64,000 nt of DNA from Cynocephalus volans. Lineage: Eukaryota; Chordata; Mammalia; Dermoptera; Cynocephalidae. The position numbers were made by a program, and so were the translations under genes. The stretch lies in the NCBI RefSeq assembly GCF_027409185.1, contig NC_084474.1:4767382-4831381 (forward strand). The letters run 5' to 3'. How positions within the stretch are numbered: the stretch's first letter is position 1; the number at the start of each line of letters is the position of its first letter. Of the stretch, positions 1 through 11,152 are shown one piece after another. The notes beneath the pieces are model-generated. The model was not told the DNA's origin and ran no database searches. It saw only the letters and a list, made by a program, of their open reading frames with translations.

Positions 1-429
1 GGAGTATTGTACAATTCAGGGTTGTATTTGTGTATGTTGGTTGTCTGAAGCTCTTCACGCAATGGTGCTGTATGATGAGCCTGGGAGAGAGTGGTGACAA
101 GACAGGGCAAGTCTGGATCACCAGTTATGCTGACACCCAGGCCCTTTAACAGACACGAGAGTGAGCCAGTTATTATCCATCCTTCAAGCTGGGTGAAAGA
201 TGAACACACACTCTGGATGGAAACAAAAACAATAAAATTATGATGGCTTTGCTGACCACGGTGGTGTTTAATTAGCTCTATTTTAAGACTTTTCTACTCG
301 GAGCCCTCTCTCTCTACTGAAGGTACAGCAAACCACTTCCTTCTTAATAATGTATATGTGGATCTTATCTTGGCCACATCTGTATTATGGCCAGTGGTCT
401 AAACCATAAAGGCCACTGCCAGCACACTG

Positions 430-545
430 GTACAAAAAGCATGGGATTTAATCAGATTTAAATTAAAATCCTGGGTTCATCACTTACTATCCGCATGACC
501 TTGGACAGTTCCATAACTTCCCTCAATGTCCTCATTTTTAAAATG
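430..545 (+). repeat. MIR SINE relic
   Basis: The sequence shows the ancient MIR core order: a central 'cctgggttc' segment, then a 'cacttact..gaccttggaca' block, then 'tcaatgtcctcatttttaaaatg'. It is diverged and lacks clear ends, as expected for a Mesozoic SINE. Confidence 0.6.
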
Positions 546-1193
546 TAATTCAACAAACTTACTGACCTGTATAACTCCCCTAATATTTATTTACTTATTT
601 ACTTGCTTATCAATATAAACACATATTGTGTACTCTATATGAATACATATATTTTATAACTTCAAATTTTATTAAAAAATTACAAAAGTAATAGCAAAGA
701 ATTAAATGTATGTCAGGAACCTGGCTCTACTGAGACCCCATAATGGTAACTGTTATTGTTAACAATATTAATAAACAGAAATCCAAGAAAAAATGAAATG
801 CTGTCAGGAAAAAATTTCTCAAAGAACATAACAGGGAGGAGTGAAAGACAAAAATCAGTATCTCAGCTGATTCTACAACATCTGCAGCAATTTCCCAAAC
901 ATTTCCACTAACTAGACATTCATTGTGGCAATTAAACATGCTGTTGCTAACATTCCCAAAGGACTACTGAGAATCTTCCAGAGAACACAAATGAAAGCCT
1001 TTGCTAATCATAAGAAGCTTAAACTAAGCTTTGGAATACTAATGCACAAAGTCTCCCTTTCTATGCAAATACAGGTTCCCTATCTATGAATATAATGTCA
1101 ATACAAACTAACACCAGCCATTAAACACACACTACACTTATTTAAACCTCTTGACTGTAAATAAAATAAAAACTTTTTAAAAAGAGGCTTTAG

Positions 1194-1340
1194 GGCCGAG
1201 CCCGTGGCGCACTCGGGAGAGTGCAGCGCTGGGAGCGCAGCGACGCTCCCGCCGCGGGTTCGGATCCTATATAGGAATGGCCCGTGCACTCACTGGCTGA
1301 GTACCAGTCACGAAAAAGACAAAAAAAAAAAAAAAAAAAA
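1194..1340 (+). mobile_element. tRNA-derived SINE (CYN-like dimer) with TSD
   Basis: A young SINE of about 147 bp, flanked by a perfect 14-bp target-site duplication, aaaagaggctttag, at 1180-1193 and 1341-1354. The left unit has tRNA-like pol III boxes: an A-box-like stretch near 1206 and a B box reading ggttcggatcc near 1258. A shortened second unit follows (from about 1280), then an A-tail of more than 20 residues. The structure and TSD indicate L1-mediated insertion. It differs from the other SINEs in the window by a GC-rich insert around 1225-1250, so it may represent a separate subfamily. The family name is by resemblance only. Confidence 0.8.
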
Positions 1341-2334
1341 AAAAGAGGCTTTAGACAAGACATATATTTTGATCTCCATCAAAATCTAAGCTGTTAGTTC
1401 TATCTCAATATTTGTATTTAAAAATTATTCCAATTAAAATCTTTATAATACACAAAATCACATCATAACAGACAAGTCTAATTTGGCTATGAATTAGTAA
1501 ATTTTTACAAGGCCGAACCAGGTCAGAAGAATGAATGTTTCAAATGAAAAATTTACCCTAACTGATTTATCATATGGTACAGGCCACAGACCCATATTTT
1601 GTGTATTATAAAGATCATAATTGGGATAATTTTGAAATACCAGTATTGAATTTAGGAAGACAATCATCCATAAACAAAATAATATGGAATCACTATGCCA
1701 AATTCTTCTACATTAGAAATGAAGGTTGTTTGGTTTGGTTCTGTTAAAGGAAGTGAATTTAAACAGCACTTTGTTCAAGTTTCAAAAACACAGATGCAAT
1801 CCAGGAAATATAGTCAGGTTGGTACACAGAACCTAGTGTTGGGATTACAACTATACGAAGACTGATTTTATAACATATTCCAAAACTTTTGTATCCAATA
1901 AATTTTACTCCAACTTTCCAGAAAGTAGTCATTATGAAGACCTAGCCTTGCTAAACAGAGTTTAGAAATCTGCGGCACATTTTTGTTAGATATGTTCAAC
2001 TGTTGCAAATTTTAAGTTCTTTGAGAATGCATTTGATTTACGGGAAGAGACAAAAGTCAGCGAGAAAGAAATTCTGTTAAACAGATCAAACTAAATAAAT
2101 TTCTTTTGGTTAAAAAAAAAAAGAAAAGGTATTGACTACAAGGTTGTATGACTCGTTTTCTTAAAAACCAGAAAAGCAAATTTAAAATGGGAATTTCAAG
2201 CATTTTGAGCAGCCATATTTTATCTGTAATAAGAGTATAACTCCCCCAAAGGGAATTTTCATTTTTCCTATACCATTGTTCTCTACTGGTTATTTAGTCC
2301 TCCAAATTCTAAACAATGATTAAATAAGGGAAGA

Positions 2335-2490
2335 TAATAACATCTCATATAGATTATTCATTTAATCCATATATCAACACTACTAGATAAAAATCACCAT
2401 TTCACAATTTACAAATTGAGGGTGACTGGTTTAAGTAACTTGCCCAATTCACACCAGTAATAATGGGTAGACCAGAGATTGTTGCCTCAT
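2335..2490 (-). repeat. MIR SINE relic, inverted
   Basis: The plus strand reads the reverse complement of MIR: a 'caccatttcacaatttacaaattgagg' type block followed by 'aagtaacttgcccaattcacacc', the signature of the MIR core in antisense. No TSD is left. Confidence 0.55.
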
Positions 2491-2931
2491 AGTTAATACC
2501 AAATAAACACATATTACACACCTGACTTAAGGTTTTTGCCCTACACTGTCTCTCCCTATATTCATCTGTTCCTATAATAGCTGCTACATATATATTTTAG
2601 CATTTGCCAAACTACATTGTAATCATTTACTTATCAGTACTCCCTGCTCAATTATAGGCTTCCAGAAGGAATGGTCCATACCTTGGTCATCTTTATAGTT
2701 CCAGAACACAGGTCCAGACTTAGCGCATCTCCATAAATTCCTTGTTAGTAGCCTAACTGCGGCATTGAGGCCATTTTTTGCTAGCTGCTCATGGGTGGTA
2801 AATATTACAGTAGCATTACTGGACCATTAGCTGTTCCTTTAGCTCTAAGATACACAACCACCACCATCACAAACAGAGAAGGCTCAGGCAGAAAGAATAT
2901 TTGATATGATCAAGCCCTATTTGTAGGGCTG

Positions 2932-2995
2932 TTTTTTTTGTGGAGGTAGCTGGCTGGTATCGGGATCCAAGTCCATGACCCTGGTGTTACCACAG
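2932..2995 (-). repeat. Partial tRNA-derived SINE, inverted
   Basis: A T-run is followed by 'gtagctggctggtatcgggatcc' and 'catgaccctggtgtta', which match the 3' end of the tRNA-Ile-type SINEs elsewhere in the window read backwards. The 5' half is missing or too diverged. Confidence 0.45.
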
Positions 2996-4702
2996 ATAGA
3001 GCTGTTCTTAATACCATAATATGTGGTGTACAAAATTTTTAAAACTGCAGTCATTATCAGTCTACCTCCAGCAGTTTATACACATTATAAAAAACTAAAT
3101 TACAGGATAGCACCATATTCAAATTATATGCAAGAATAAAGAAAAAATATGAAACAATGTAAACCAACAGAATAAGATAAAGTTTGCCAACAGCTATCTT
3201 TTCATTACAATACAACTACAGTCTAGAGGGGCAAGACCACACAATTTATATGCTTTCCCACAAAAGAAACTTAACAGGATCAGTTGTAATGGCATTTGAG
3301 AATGTTACAATATAATTACAAAATGGCACAGGTTAATATTTAAGGAAACATCAAGTCTCAAAATATAAAATGAATATTTACAAGATTAAGTCTCTGTTTT
3401 GTTAACTATTACAGGTCTCGGAACTTAAAGGGAAATATAAAAACACAAATGACCCAATACTAAAATTAGTTAACAAAATTACTGATCCTTTTTATTCTTT
3501 TAGGAGCTTTTTCACCTAATAAATGTTAATGCCTGTAGTTTCAGTTTTCTTTCCATGTCTGTTGACTACGAATTCTTTCTAGTGCTTTTCTCTTCCTGCC
3601 CTCCCCCACCTCCACCCCAAAGTTGCTGTGGAGGTTCTTTAATCTTTCAAGACAAGGAAGTGATAAACATTACAAACTCCTGAATAGAGGTTAAATGACA
3701 GCATCATTTGGCTATCTCGACTGGCTTTCAAGCAGTATCAGGCTTCTAGAATATCAATCTAATTCTTAGAAACAGAAAACACAGGAAGCCCAGTATTCCA
3801 AGAATAGTTAATAATTGATTCATCCTGGCTCCCTGGGAACTACACAGCAAGGACCAGTGTTCTATGCAAAGCCTGACAACATATTCATCTACTAATACCT
3901 ATCACCCAGGGACAAGGAAAATAGAAAAAGAGCTCAAGCTAAAAAACACAGGAAAGAAAACTACAAAACCTTTGATATGAGAAGGAATCAGAGCTAGATG
4001 AAATACAGGATGGATCACTGGGCTGTACACAGAGGTGGTGCAAGGGTGCGGCCCACCACTGGCAGGGATGAGGGAGGAATGCAAGTGGGCGAGAGGTGAG
4101 GGTAAAACAGGTGGGAGCTAGGTGTGACAGACTGAGGCAGCAACAATGAAGGCTGGAGGTGGAATGCCCAAGTGAAGGGAGGGCAAAGAGAATAGAAAGC
4201 ACCTAAAAGCGGAGGCAGAACCATGGAACAGGCAGGGAGCAGACAAAACACGAAAAAACAAACAAGAATCTCTGGATAGGTGAGAAAATATGTAAAAGTG
4301 GGATGGGCTGATGAGTAGACAGGTAGAAAAGGGGAAAAAAGAATGAAGTAAAACAGGCCTATTGGGAAAGGAAATTTTAAAAAAAATATCTCTTAAGTTT
4401 TTCTAGGACCAAGAATAGAAAAATTTCCATTCTTTTCAGTGTTGCTGTTCCAAAGATCTATTTATAAAGATATAATTCTTATTTTAAAAGTGAAAAAAAT
4501 ATGGTAATCCGATCTTCAGTGCCAAATAATTGTCCAAGGAAAAAGCAGGCATATGCAGAGGCTGGGAGCAGACAAAGAAGACGAAGCTGAAGTCACGCAA
4601 CATGCACCAGCAGCAGCACCATGAAGCACTGCATACCCGCAGCGATCGCTCATGAAGTCCACTTCGGGGCAACTGTGCCTGCTTCTCTTCTGACAAAGTT
4701 TG

Positions 4703-5091
4703 GTTGTGTTGTCCCCCCAAAACTCATGCAGAATTCTTATCCCCAATGTGACAGTGTTGAAAGCTGTTTGAGTCATGGGGGTGGATCCCTCATGAATGGA
4801 TTAATCCTCTCCCTGGGGGTGGGGGTAGTGAGTGACATCTTGCTCTGTTAGTTCCCAGGAGAGCTGGCTGTTTAAAAGATCCTGGCACCTTCCTCCCCCC
4901 TTCCTCCTCTCGCCATGTGATCTGCTTGTACCTGCCGGCTGCCTGCCACTTTGCACCATGAGTAGAAGCAGCCTGAGGTCCGCACCAGATGCACCTGTCC
5001 CAGAATCATAAGCCAAATAAACCTCTGTTCTTTATAAATTACCCAGTCTCAGGTATTCTGTTATAGCAACCCAAAACGGACTAATACATCT
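4703..5091 (+). mobile_element. MaLR LTR (MST/THE1 type), solo
   Basis: The whole stretch follows the MST/THE1 LTR plan: 'gtgttgtccccccaaaactcatg' near the start, 'gtggatccctcatgaatgga' in the middle, 'gccatgtgatctgct', then 'aagccaaataaacctctgttc' (the LTR polyadenylation signal) and the terminal 'caaaacggactaataca'. It is a solo, non-coding LTR on the plus strand. The exact subfamily needs RepeatMasker. Confidence 0.85.
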
Positions 5092-6064
5092 TCCTACTGC
5101 TATCTTCTACTTCTCTTGCCATATCAAATAAAACTCTGATCATGAGTAGATTACCAGCCACTGCAGTAGTGGAAAATAACTCAAGTATTACATATAAAAG
5201 TGGATGGGTTAACAAAGATAATATAAGAATCATGTAAAAAAATGTGCTAGTGTCTTGCCACTCATATTTTCAGAACTGCCTTCATTTAGCTACACAAAAG
5301 CCCTAAATGGCACTGGAGTTGCTTCTTGAAATGTGCCTTTTCTTCAGTGGGTTTTTGTTTTTTTTTTTTAAACCATTCTTCCATGAATATTTTAATGAGT
5401 CATTTAGTGATACAGGCCACTCACAGGCATCCGACACAATATTATTTACTCCTGGAAATGATTGCTTCTGCATGGGCTTTAGGAGACTTCTTGAAGGAAT
5501 AAACCTAGTCCAGTTGGTCTCTATCGAAGACATGTTGAAACCAGGACTCTTCTCTCATATTCAAAAATGACTTGAATGACAATCGTGCTGTTTCTAAGGT
5601 GAGATGCCTTAAAAAAAGAAAAATTAAAAATCAACTAGATTTTTAAAACCTCTCTAATAATGCAGTGCAAATTTTCACACAATAGTATATGTTAGCTAAG
5701 ACTGAAATATAACTCAAGAATTTTTAATGTTTTACTTCAGCCTTAAGTAGACAATATTTTTAAAAATAAAAAGGCTATACAATTAAAATATTGCAAATAA
5801 TTGACAGTCCCTGAAATTAATAAAAAAGCATCAGTTAAATTTGTACAGAAATTCTGGTGACAGACTTTTCAATATTTACCATGGCCAGGATAGAACACAG
5901 ACTGAGAAAGCACTATTTCTCTTCGTTCATATCGTATTGGAAATGGTATGAACAGCATGGTTTATATTTAGCTGTAAAACAAACTACTGAATTGATGACC
6001 TGGAAAATTCCTTCCAACCATAAAATTCTGAAATTGTATATTATCTAGTAACAAAATCTTGGCA

Positions 6065-6135
6065 CCACTGGATCAATTCTGGGCAATTCATCTCAATTTG
6101 CCCGGTTTTCTCATCTGTAAAATACAGGGCTGGTT
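6065..6135 (+). repeat. MIR fragment
   Basis: Short 'gttttctcatctgtaaaatacagggctggt' block typical of the MIR 3' core. It directly abuts a MER5A-like element. Confidence 0.5.
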
Positions 6136-6139
6136 CCTC

Positions 6140-6305
6140 TTACAGGGGAGGTGGCACCAGAATCACTTAGAATGTTTTAAGCACAGACACCCAGGCCCTG
6201 CTCCAACTCCACGGAATCTAAACCTCTGGGGTTAAGCAAAGACATCGGTTCCTTTATAAATAAACCCTGGGTCATTCTGATGTACACTCCTGGTTAAAGA
6301 ACTAG
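6140..6305 (+). mobile_element. hAT-Charlie non-autonomous relic (MER5A-like)
   Basis: The order 'aatcacttagaatgtttt', 'cacccaggccctgc', 'aaacctctggggtt' and 'gtcattctgatgtaca..ctggttaaagaac' is that of MER5A-type short DNA transposons. It is an old relic without coding capacity. Confidence 0.55.
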
Positions 6306-7689
6306 ACCATGTTCAGGATCCAGCTCTACAACCCTAAAATTCATAAAATGGGGTCGTAGAGATCTCATTACATTGTCCTAACTTGATAGACTTATTAAAT
6401 GAACCAGTGTATCATTTTCTCTTTCCCTAAAAGTCTAACATTCAGGGAAGAGCCTGAAACTTAAATTAAGGCTAAAATACCAATTGGATAAATACTTCAA
6501 CACAGATTATTTTAATTGAAATTTTCTAAATTAGTTTCTCCGATATTTAAATAGAACACAAACTGTAGGGCAATATTCACAGCTATAAGTTGCTTCCATG
6601 CTGGCCATCCCAAAATTTGTGATGTTAAAATGACAGCAGCATAGGTTACTTCTTCACAGACTCAAATTATGAAGCTACCCCAAGACAAATGACACGACAC
6701 CCTTCCCAGCAGAAACAATCTGTAGTGCAGAACACTGTACCTGCAAAGGATGGGTCCTCACTGGCTGCTGGCCAGGTATGTGCTTCCGTGCAGGGAAATC
6801 CTCCTCTGAGTCCTGCACAGTGCGGGTGGTGATGGATGTACTCCCCTATCCTTGGAGTCATTTAGATTCAGTGACTCTGTTGATCCCTAGTGACCCCAAA
6901 ATAATATTATCAGCTCCCAAAAAAGGGGATGGATACATAATTGGGCTTTCAGAGAATACCATTTTTCGTCATCTTGTTGGATTTTGTTTGTGGGCCTTCA
7001 TCTAATTCCACACAGCTTTAAACCGATTTTATTCCAGGTTTGTCTCCAAATCAATGGCACAATTTTACATTTTCTCTTCCACCAAAAAAAAAAATATTAC
7101 TTGGTTTGAAGAGGCCTCCTGACCAACAGTGTTCTCCGTTGCTCAATACAAGCTGAAAAAATAGATCAAGATTCCACAAAAGAACAAAGCCCATGGACAG
7201 AAGCACATAGCAAACCTTCAGTGACACCCACAGTATGGCAAATTACTACTGCTAGCTATGGTTTTAAATCTAGTGAGTGTTTTTAAAAAGGCAGTAAGAT
7301 ATCAAGCATTATTCAATATTATTTTATTTAGCTAAGTTTTTTGACACTAAATTAGTAACTTAAACAGTCATTGTCTTGTCTGATGATCACTGTCCTAGAA
7401 TTCAACATCTATAAGACTTATAATCACTCAGCTGTGAGACTCAAAATTCAGTCTCTAAGAGGTTTTGTCACTTCAATATACAGTGTCCCTTTAATCATTT
7501 CCTTTCCAACCTCTGTTAACTGGAAAATCCCACGCGTCATGGCAATCTTTTATGCTACCTAGAAATTTTTAAAAGAGCACATTTTACAGCATGGAAACAG
7601 TATAAACTTTCAGATATGCCTTCGAAACATAAAGTGAAACCCCCCGCAGAAGCTACACCAGCTCTGGAGCCAGGCTGTCCACTAGTACT

Positions 7690-7865
7690 TGCATCATGGT
7701 CTTAGGCAAGAAACTTCATTACTTTGCTGCACCTCTGTTTCCTCATTTGGACAACGGAGTAATAATTGAACCCACCCATCAAAGGATTGTTGTGAGATTC
7801 AAATAAATTAACATGTAAAAGAGCCTTGGACAGTGCCTGGCACATATTAATACAAGCTGAAAAAA
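7690..7865 (+). repeat. MIR SINE relic
   Basis: Good match to the MIR 3' half: 'cctctgtttcctcatttgga', then 'ggattgttgtgagattcaaat' and 'cagtgcctggcacat'. Confidence 0.7.
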
Positions 7866-8337
7866 TAGATCATTAAATAAATAAACATTAGCTATTATTA
7901 TTATTTTATTTAGTTCCAAATTCTCATACTGTTTTCACATATGGAAACAAGGTTTGGTGAACTAAGTATTACCTACTATTTTGAATATCTTTGATGTTTC
8001 CCCATAGTATCTAATATTGGCTCAAAAGGTAAAAACAAGTATAAACCTTCTCTATACACATATTATACTGTATACAAAGGCAGTTCTCAAAGATAGTACT
8101 GTATAAATATATATTTCCTGGCCCGCAGGAGCCTATATTTTGGGTGGGGAAACAAAAATATGTAAAACACTTATGTAATAACATAAAACCATAAAGGTTG
8201 TATGACAAAGCATGTGGTATAAACCACTAACATTCCAAGAGTTCACTATGGGCTGCAGATTCGGCGGCAAAGGTAAGGCTGGAGTGGCCCTATGCCTAAA
8301 GGTTAAGTGGGATCTTCACAAGCGGACAGAGGGAAGA

Positions 8338-8480
8338 GGACTCTGTTGTATTGTTCATTCCACAAATGTTTACTGAGCACCTTCCAAATGCCAGGCTCTG
8401 TTCCAGGCCCTGGGGACAAATCTATGAGACAGACAAAGGCCCTGCACTTGGGGGAGTGAAGGGGGTGCTTAAAGGGCACT
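8338..8480 (+). repeat. LINE L2 3'-end fragment
   Basis: The block 'attccacaaatgtttactgagcacctt' followed by 'tgccaggctctgttccaggccctgggga' and 'agacaaaggccctgc' is the conserved 3' end of L2. It has no coding remnant. Confidence 0.6.
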
Positions 8481-8961
8481 CTACATGAGAGCCACACTGG
8501 AGATGAGGAATAGAAAGGGCTTGTCTTCCTATCACAGGAAACACAACGTCACTGACATGCCTCACAGACCTGGGGCTTCCCAACAGTGACAAACATACAG
8601 AAAGAGCTACCATGAAAAATTCAACAATTTTCCATGTGCTATAACATACTGTATTCTAAATCTGTTCCCTTGCTTATAAAGCACATTAAGGGGATATTAT
8701 TAAGAGGGATATTGAGGGGTCCATATTTCTTAACACAAACAACATAAGAGACTTATTAACAGTCGATCTTTTGGGGATGGTTTTCATAAGAGTCCTATGA
8801 AAGCCCAGTTCCTAACCTTGCCCAAATGAAAGCCTAACCATGTTCTGCTCGCACACCTCATGCTGTTCTCCCAACCCCCATCCTTTTCCCATCTTTTCTT
8901 TATCTACCAGTGACTGCCCACAAATATCCAAGCCTGGCAAGTGCCTGAGGATGTATGTGGT

Positions 8962-9120
8962 GGCAGGAATCTGTTAGTCACAATGAGTAGAAGGATTAAC
9001 TCCAAAAGAAAATGGGCAGGAATCCGTTAGTCACAATGAGTAGAAGGATTAAGTCCAAAAGAAAATGGGCAGGAATCCGTTAGTCACAATGAGTAGAAGG
9101 ATTAATTCCAAAAGAAAATG
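8962..9120. repeat. Three-copy tandem repeat, 53-bp unit
   Basis: Three consecutive copies start at 8962, 9015 and 9068, each beginning 'ggcaggaat' and ending 'ccaaaagaaaatg'. The copies differ at only a few positions (for example ctgtt/ccgtt and taact/taagt/taatt). The period is exactly 53 bp with no spacers, so this is a minisatellite and not a CRISPR array. Within the probable SLC20A2 intron. Confidence 0.95.
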
Positions 9121-10084
9121 TGTATCTTGTTCTTCTAAGATCTTTCCACTGAAGACAACTCTCCATTCACTCCCTCCCCAAAGAGATAAAGAAACCCTCT
9201 TGTAAACTGACTGGCAAAGCATTGTCAATCTCTTCCTCTTCCCAAAGATGGGCCGATGAAATCCCCTGATAGATAAGTTCCAATATGCTTTAATCATAAA
9301 TAAGACACACCTCCAAGCCCCTTCCTCATCCCCTCCAGTCCTGTCACATGATGCAAACTGTTAGACCCCACCATCATTCTCAGAATCAGTGTTACGTCCA
9401 ACTGTTATGCCTGTAGAAGTCATTAAATTGTATCTTTGGAAACAATGTCAAAATGAACTCAGATAATGATGACTAAGGAAGCCAAAACTACAGCTTAATT
9501 AAATCCAATCCAAAACTTAATTTCTTAGTGCACAGAGTGTTGGGCTCAATAGTAAATATATGTTTAACATATTTAAAAGCAAACTGAAAAATTTCACAAC
9601 TATGTACAATGTAGATAATTTAACATTGTTAACCTTCATATGCTCAATGAAACTGTGTTAGACTCATCAACACGGTAATGCCAGACCAGTTTTTTCATTT
9701 ACTTAGTTTGGTATGAGAAAATCAGTCTTCATGTTTCATTATGTCATTTGTAACCCTTAATTAGGAATGCCACTTAGAAGGGGCCATTATGGCTTTAACA
9801 ACATTTACCTTTTCCCAATATCCTAGAATAGCCTGTTCATTGGGTGAGACAATGTTACATAATGGGAACTTGGATAAATAAAGATACGGGGCTTTGGAAA
9901 CTACTGAATACCTAAATAAAGGGACTAATTGCAGTTCTATGAATTTTTAAAGACATCTTCCAACTTGGAAAACACACCCTTATTTTACAAAAGCAGAAAC
10001 AAGTATTTAATGTACATATTTCACATTTGGCCACATTCAAATCAAACTCATGCACTCTAATATTTTTGAGCAACCTATGCTCAT

Positions 10085-10175
10085 GCAAAGAGTACATTAA
10101 ATGAGATAAAACAGGTAGACCGTGTAGCACAGGCCTGGCAAAGAAAACAGTACTCAACATCGCCTATTGCTATTA
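10085..10175 (+). repeat. Possible MIR 3' fragment
   Basis: 'attaaatgagataaaa..gtgtagcacaggcctggcaaag..agtactcaa' resembles the MIR 3' end. It is short and diverged. Confidence 0.35.
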
Positions 10176-10916
10176 TTGTCTCTAATTTTACAACTTTAGA
10201 GTCAAACGATACGGTTATAAAATTATATATATGACTTTGTATATGTAACACACGTAAACTAGTATATTAATACTATAAATAAAGTAGTACGTTACTGTAC
10301 TCAGGTAAAGTTCTTAATCTAGACAAAATTTAATGGTAACACGTGATCCACAAAGACATGAGACAGAACCCTTGCCGAGGATGCAGTGTTAAACGTCAGC
10401 GCTTGCCTCCACTCAGTTCAGAAGATTGCTCTACGGGGGCTGCTAATGAATTAGAGCCGCAGCCGGCGGACCCTAGGGAACTCGCTCGGAATGAATGCTT
10501 AGGACCTCAAGCCCGCGCGGACAGGAGGCCATTCACCTGCAAGTGCACCGACCACTGAAATCTGATCGCTCCAGTACGGATGCGGAAATCCTACAGATTC
10601 ACCACCCGTGTCCGCTACAAAACACATTTCCCAAGTCACTACAAAATTCATTTTTAAATGCCCCAAACTCACTTAACCTGACAACGCTACAGCATGCCGG
10701 CACATCCCGTTTCTAACACACTTCGACAGTCTCAAGCCCGCGTCACTTAGGGCAGACCGGCGAGCGCCCGGCGCCGCCCCCCGCCGCTCCGCCGCGCCCC
10801 CCGCCGCGGGGCCCGGACCCCCGGCCGAGGAGGAGCGCGCGGCCCGGGCGGGGGTCGAGGCGGGCGGGCGCGCGCGGGGAAGCGCCGCGGGGGGAAGGGG
10901 GCCGGGCTCCACTCAC

Positions 10917-11030
10917 GCGCCCGGGGCCGCCCGGGGCCTTCGCGGTGTCGCTCCCGTGCGAGACCAAGAGGGGGAGAAGGAAAAAAAAAAAAAAGACCTG
11001 GCTCCTCGTCGCCTCCGGAAGCCGACGGGC
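10917..11030 (-). other. SLC20A2: Putative non-coding first exon of SLC20A2 (5' boundary not determined)
   Basis: Read on the minus strand, the sequence ends in ...GGGCGC followed by GTGAGTGG, a strong donor, at 10917/10916. The exon would be 5' UTR only, since the SLC20A2 start codon lies in a later exon beyond this window. The right limit given is a guess. Evidence is the donor, the CpG island and conserved gene order. RNA data would settle it. Confidence 0.45.
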
Positions 11031-11059
11031 CGGCAGGAAGTGACGACGCCGGGACGTCC

Positions 11060-11152
11060 GGGTCCGCTCGGCCACCGGCTCCCGCGCGGCCGCTGACCGC
11101 GGGAAGACACGGAGCGCGCCGCGCGGCCGCGAGAGCCCTGGCCGCCAGCAGC
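11060..11152 (+). other. SMIM19: Putative non-coding first exon of SMIM19 (5' boundary not determined)
   Basis: The exon is inferred from a strong donor, GCAGC|GTGAGT, with the cut after 11152, inside the CpG island and 3.5 kb upstream of the coding exon. The SMIM19 start codon lies four bases into the next exon, so this exon must be 5' UTR. The 5' limit is a guess. Other donors downstream in the island could be used. Confidence 0.5.

Larger units (their letters stand above)
1..10916 (-). other. SLC20A2: Probable SLC20A2 intron 1 (non-coding)
   Basis: No coding exon is recognisable on either strand here. All long open frames lack homology that I can see and are short. The assignment rests on conserved gene order: in human, SLC20A2 (sodium-phosphate cotransporter PiT-2) lies head-to-head with SMIM19 on the opposite strand, and its first intron is long. 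A minus-strand splice-donor-like sequence at 10911-10916 fits a non-coding first exon just to the right. The stretch holds MIR, L2, hAT, MaLR and SINE relics listed separately, with unique AT-rich sequence between them (for example 545-1179, 1360-2330, 3000-4700, 5100-6060, 6310-7680, 9130-10080). In those gaps I see nothing I can name. Confidence 0.55.

Noticed and set aside
8962..9120. CRISPR-like array
   Set aside because: Units are contiguous without spacers, and the DNA is mammalian.
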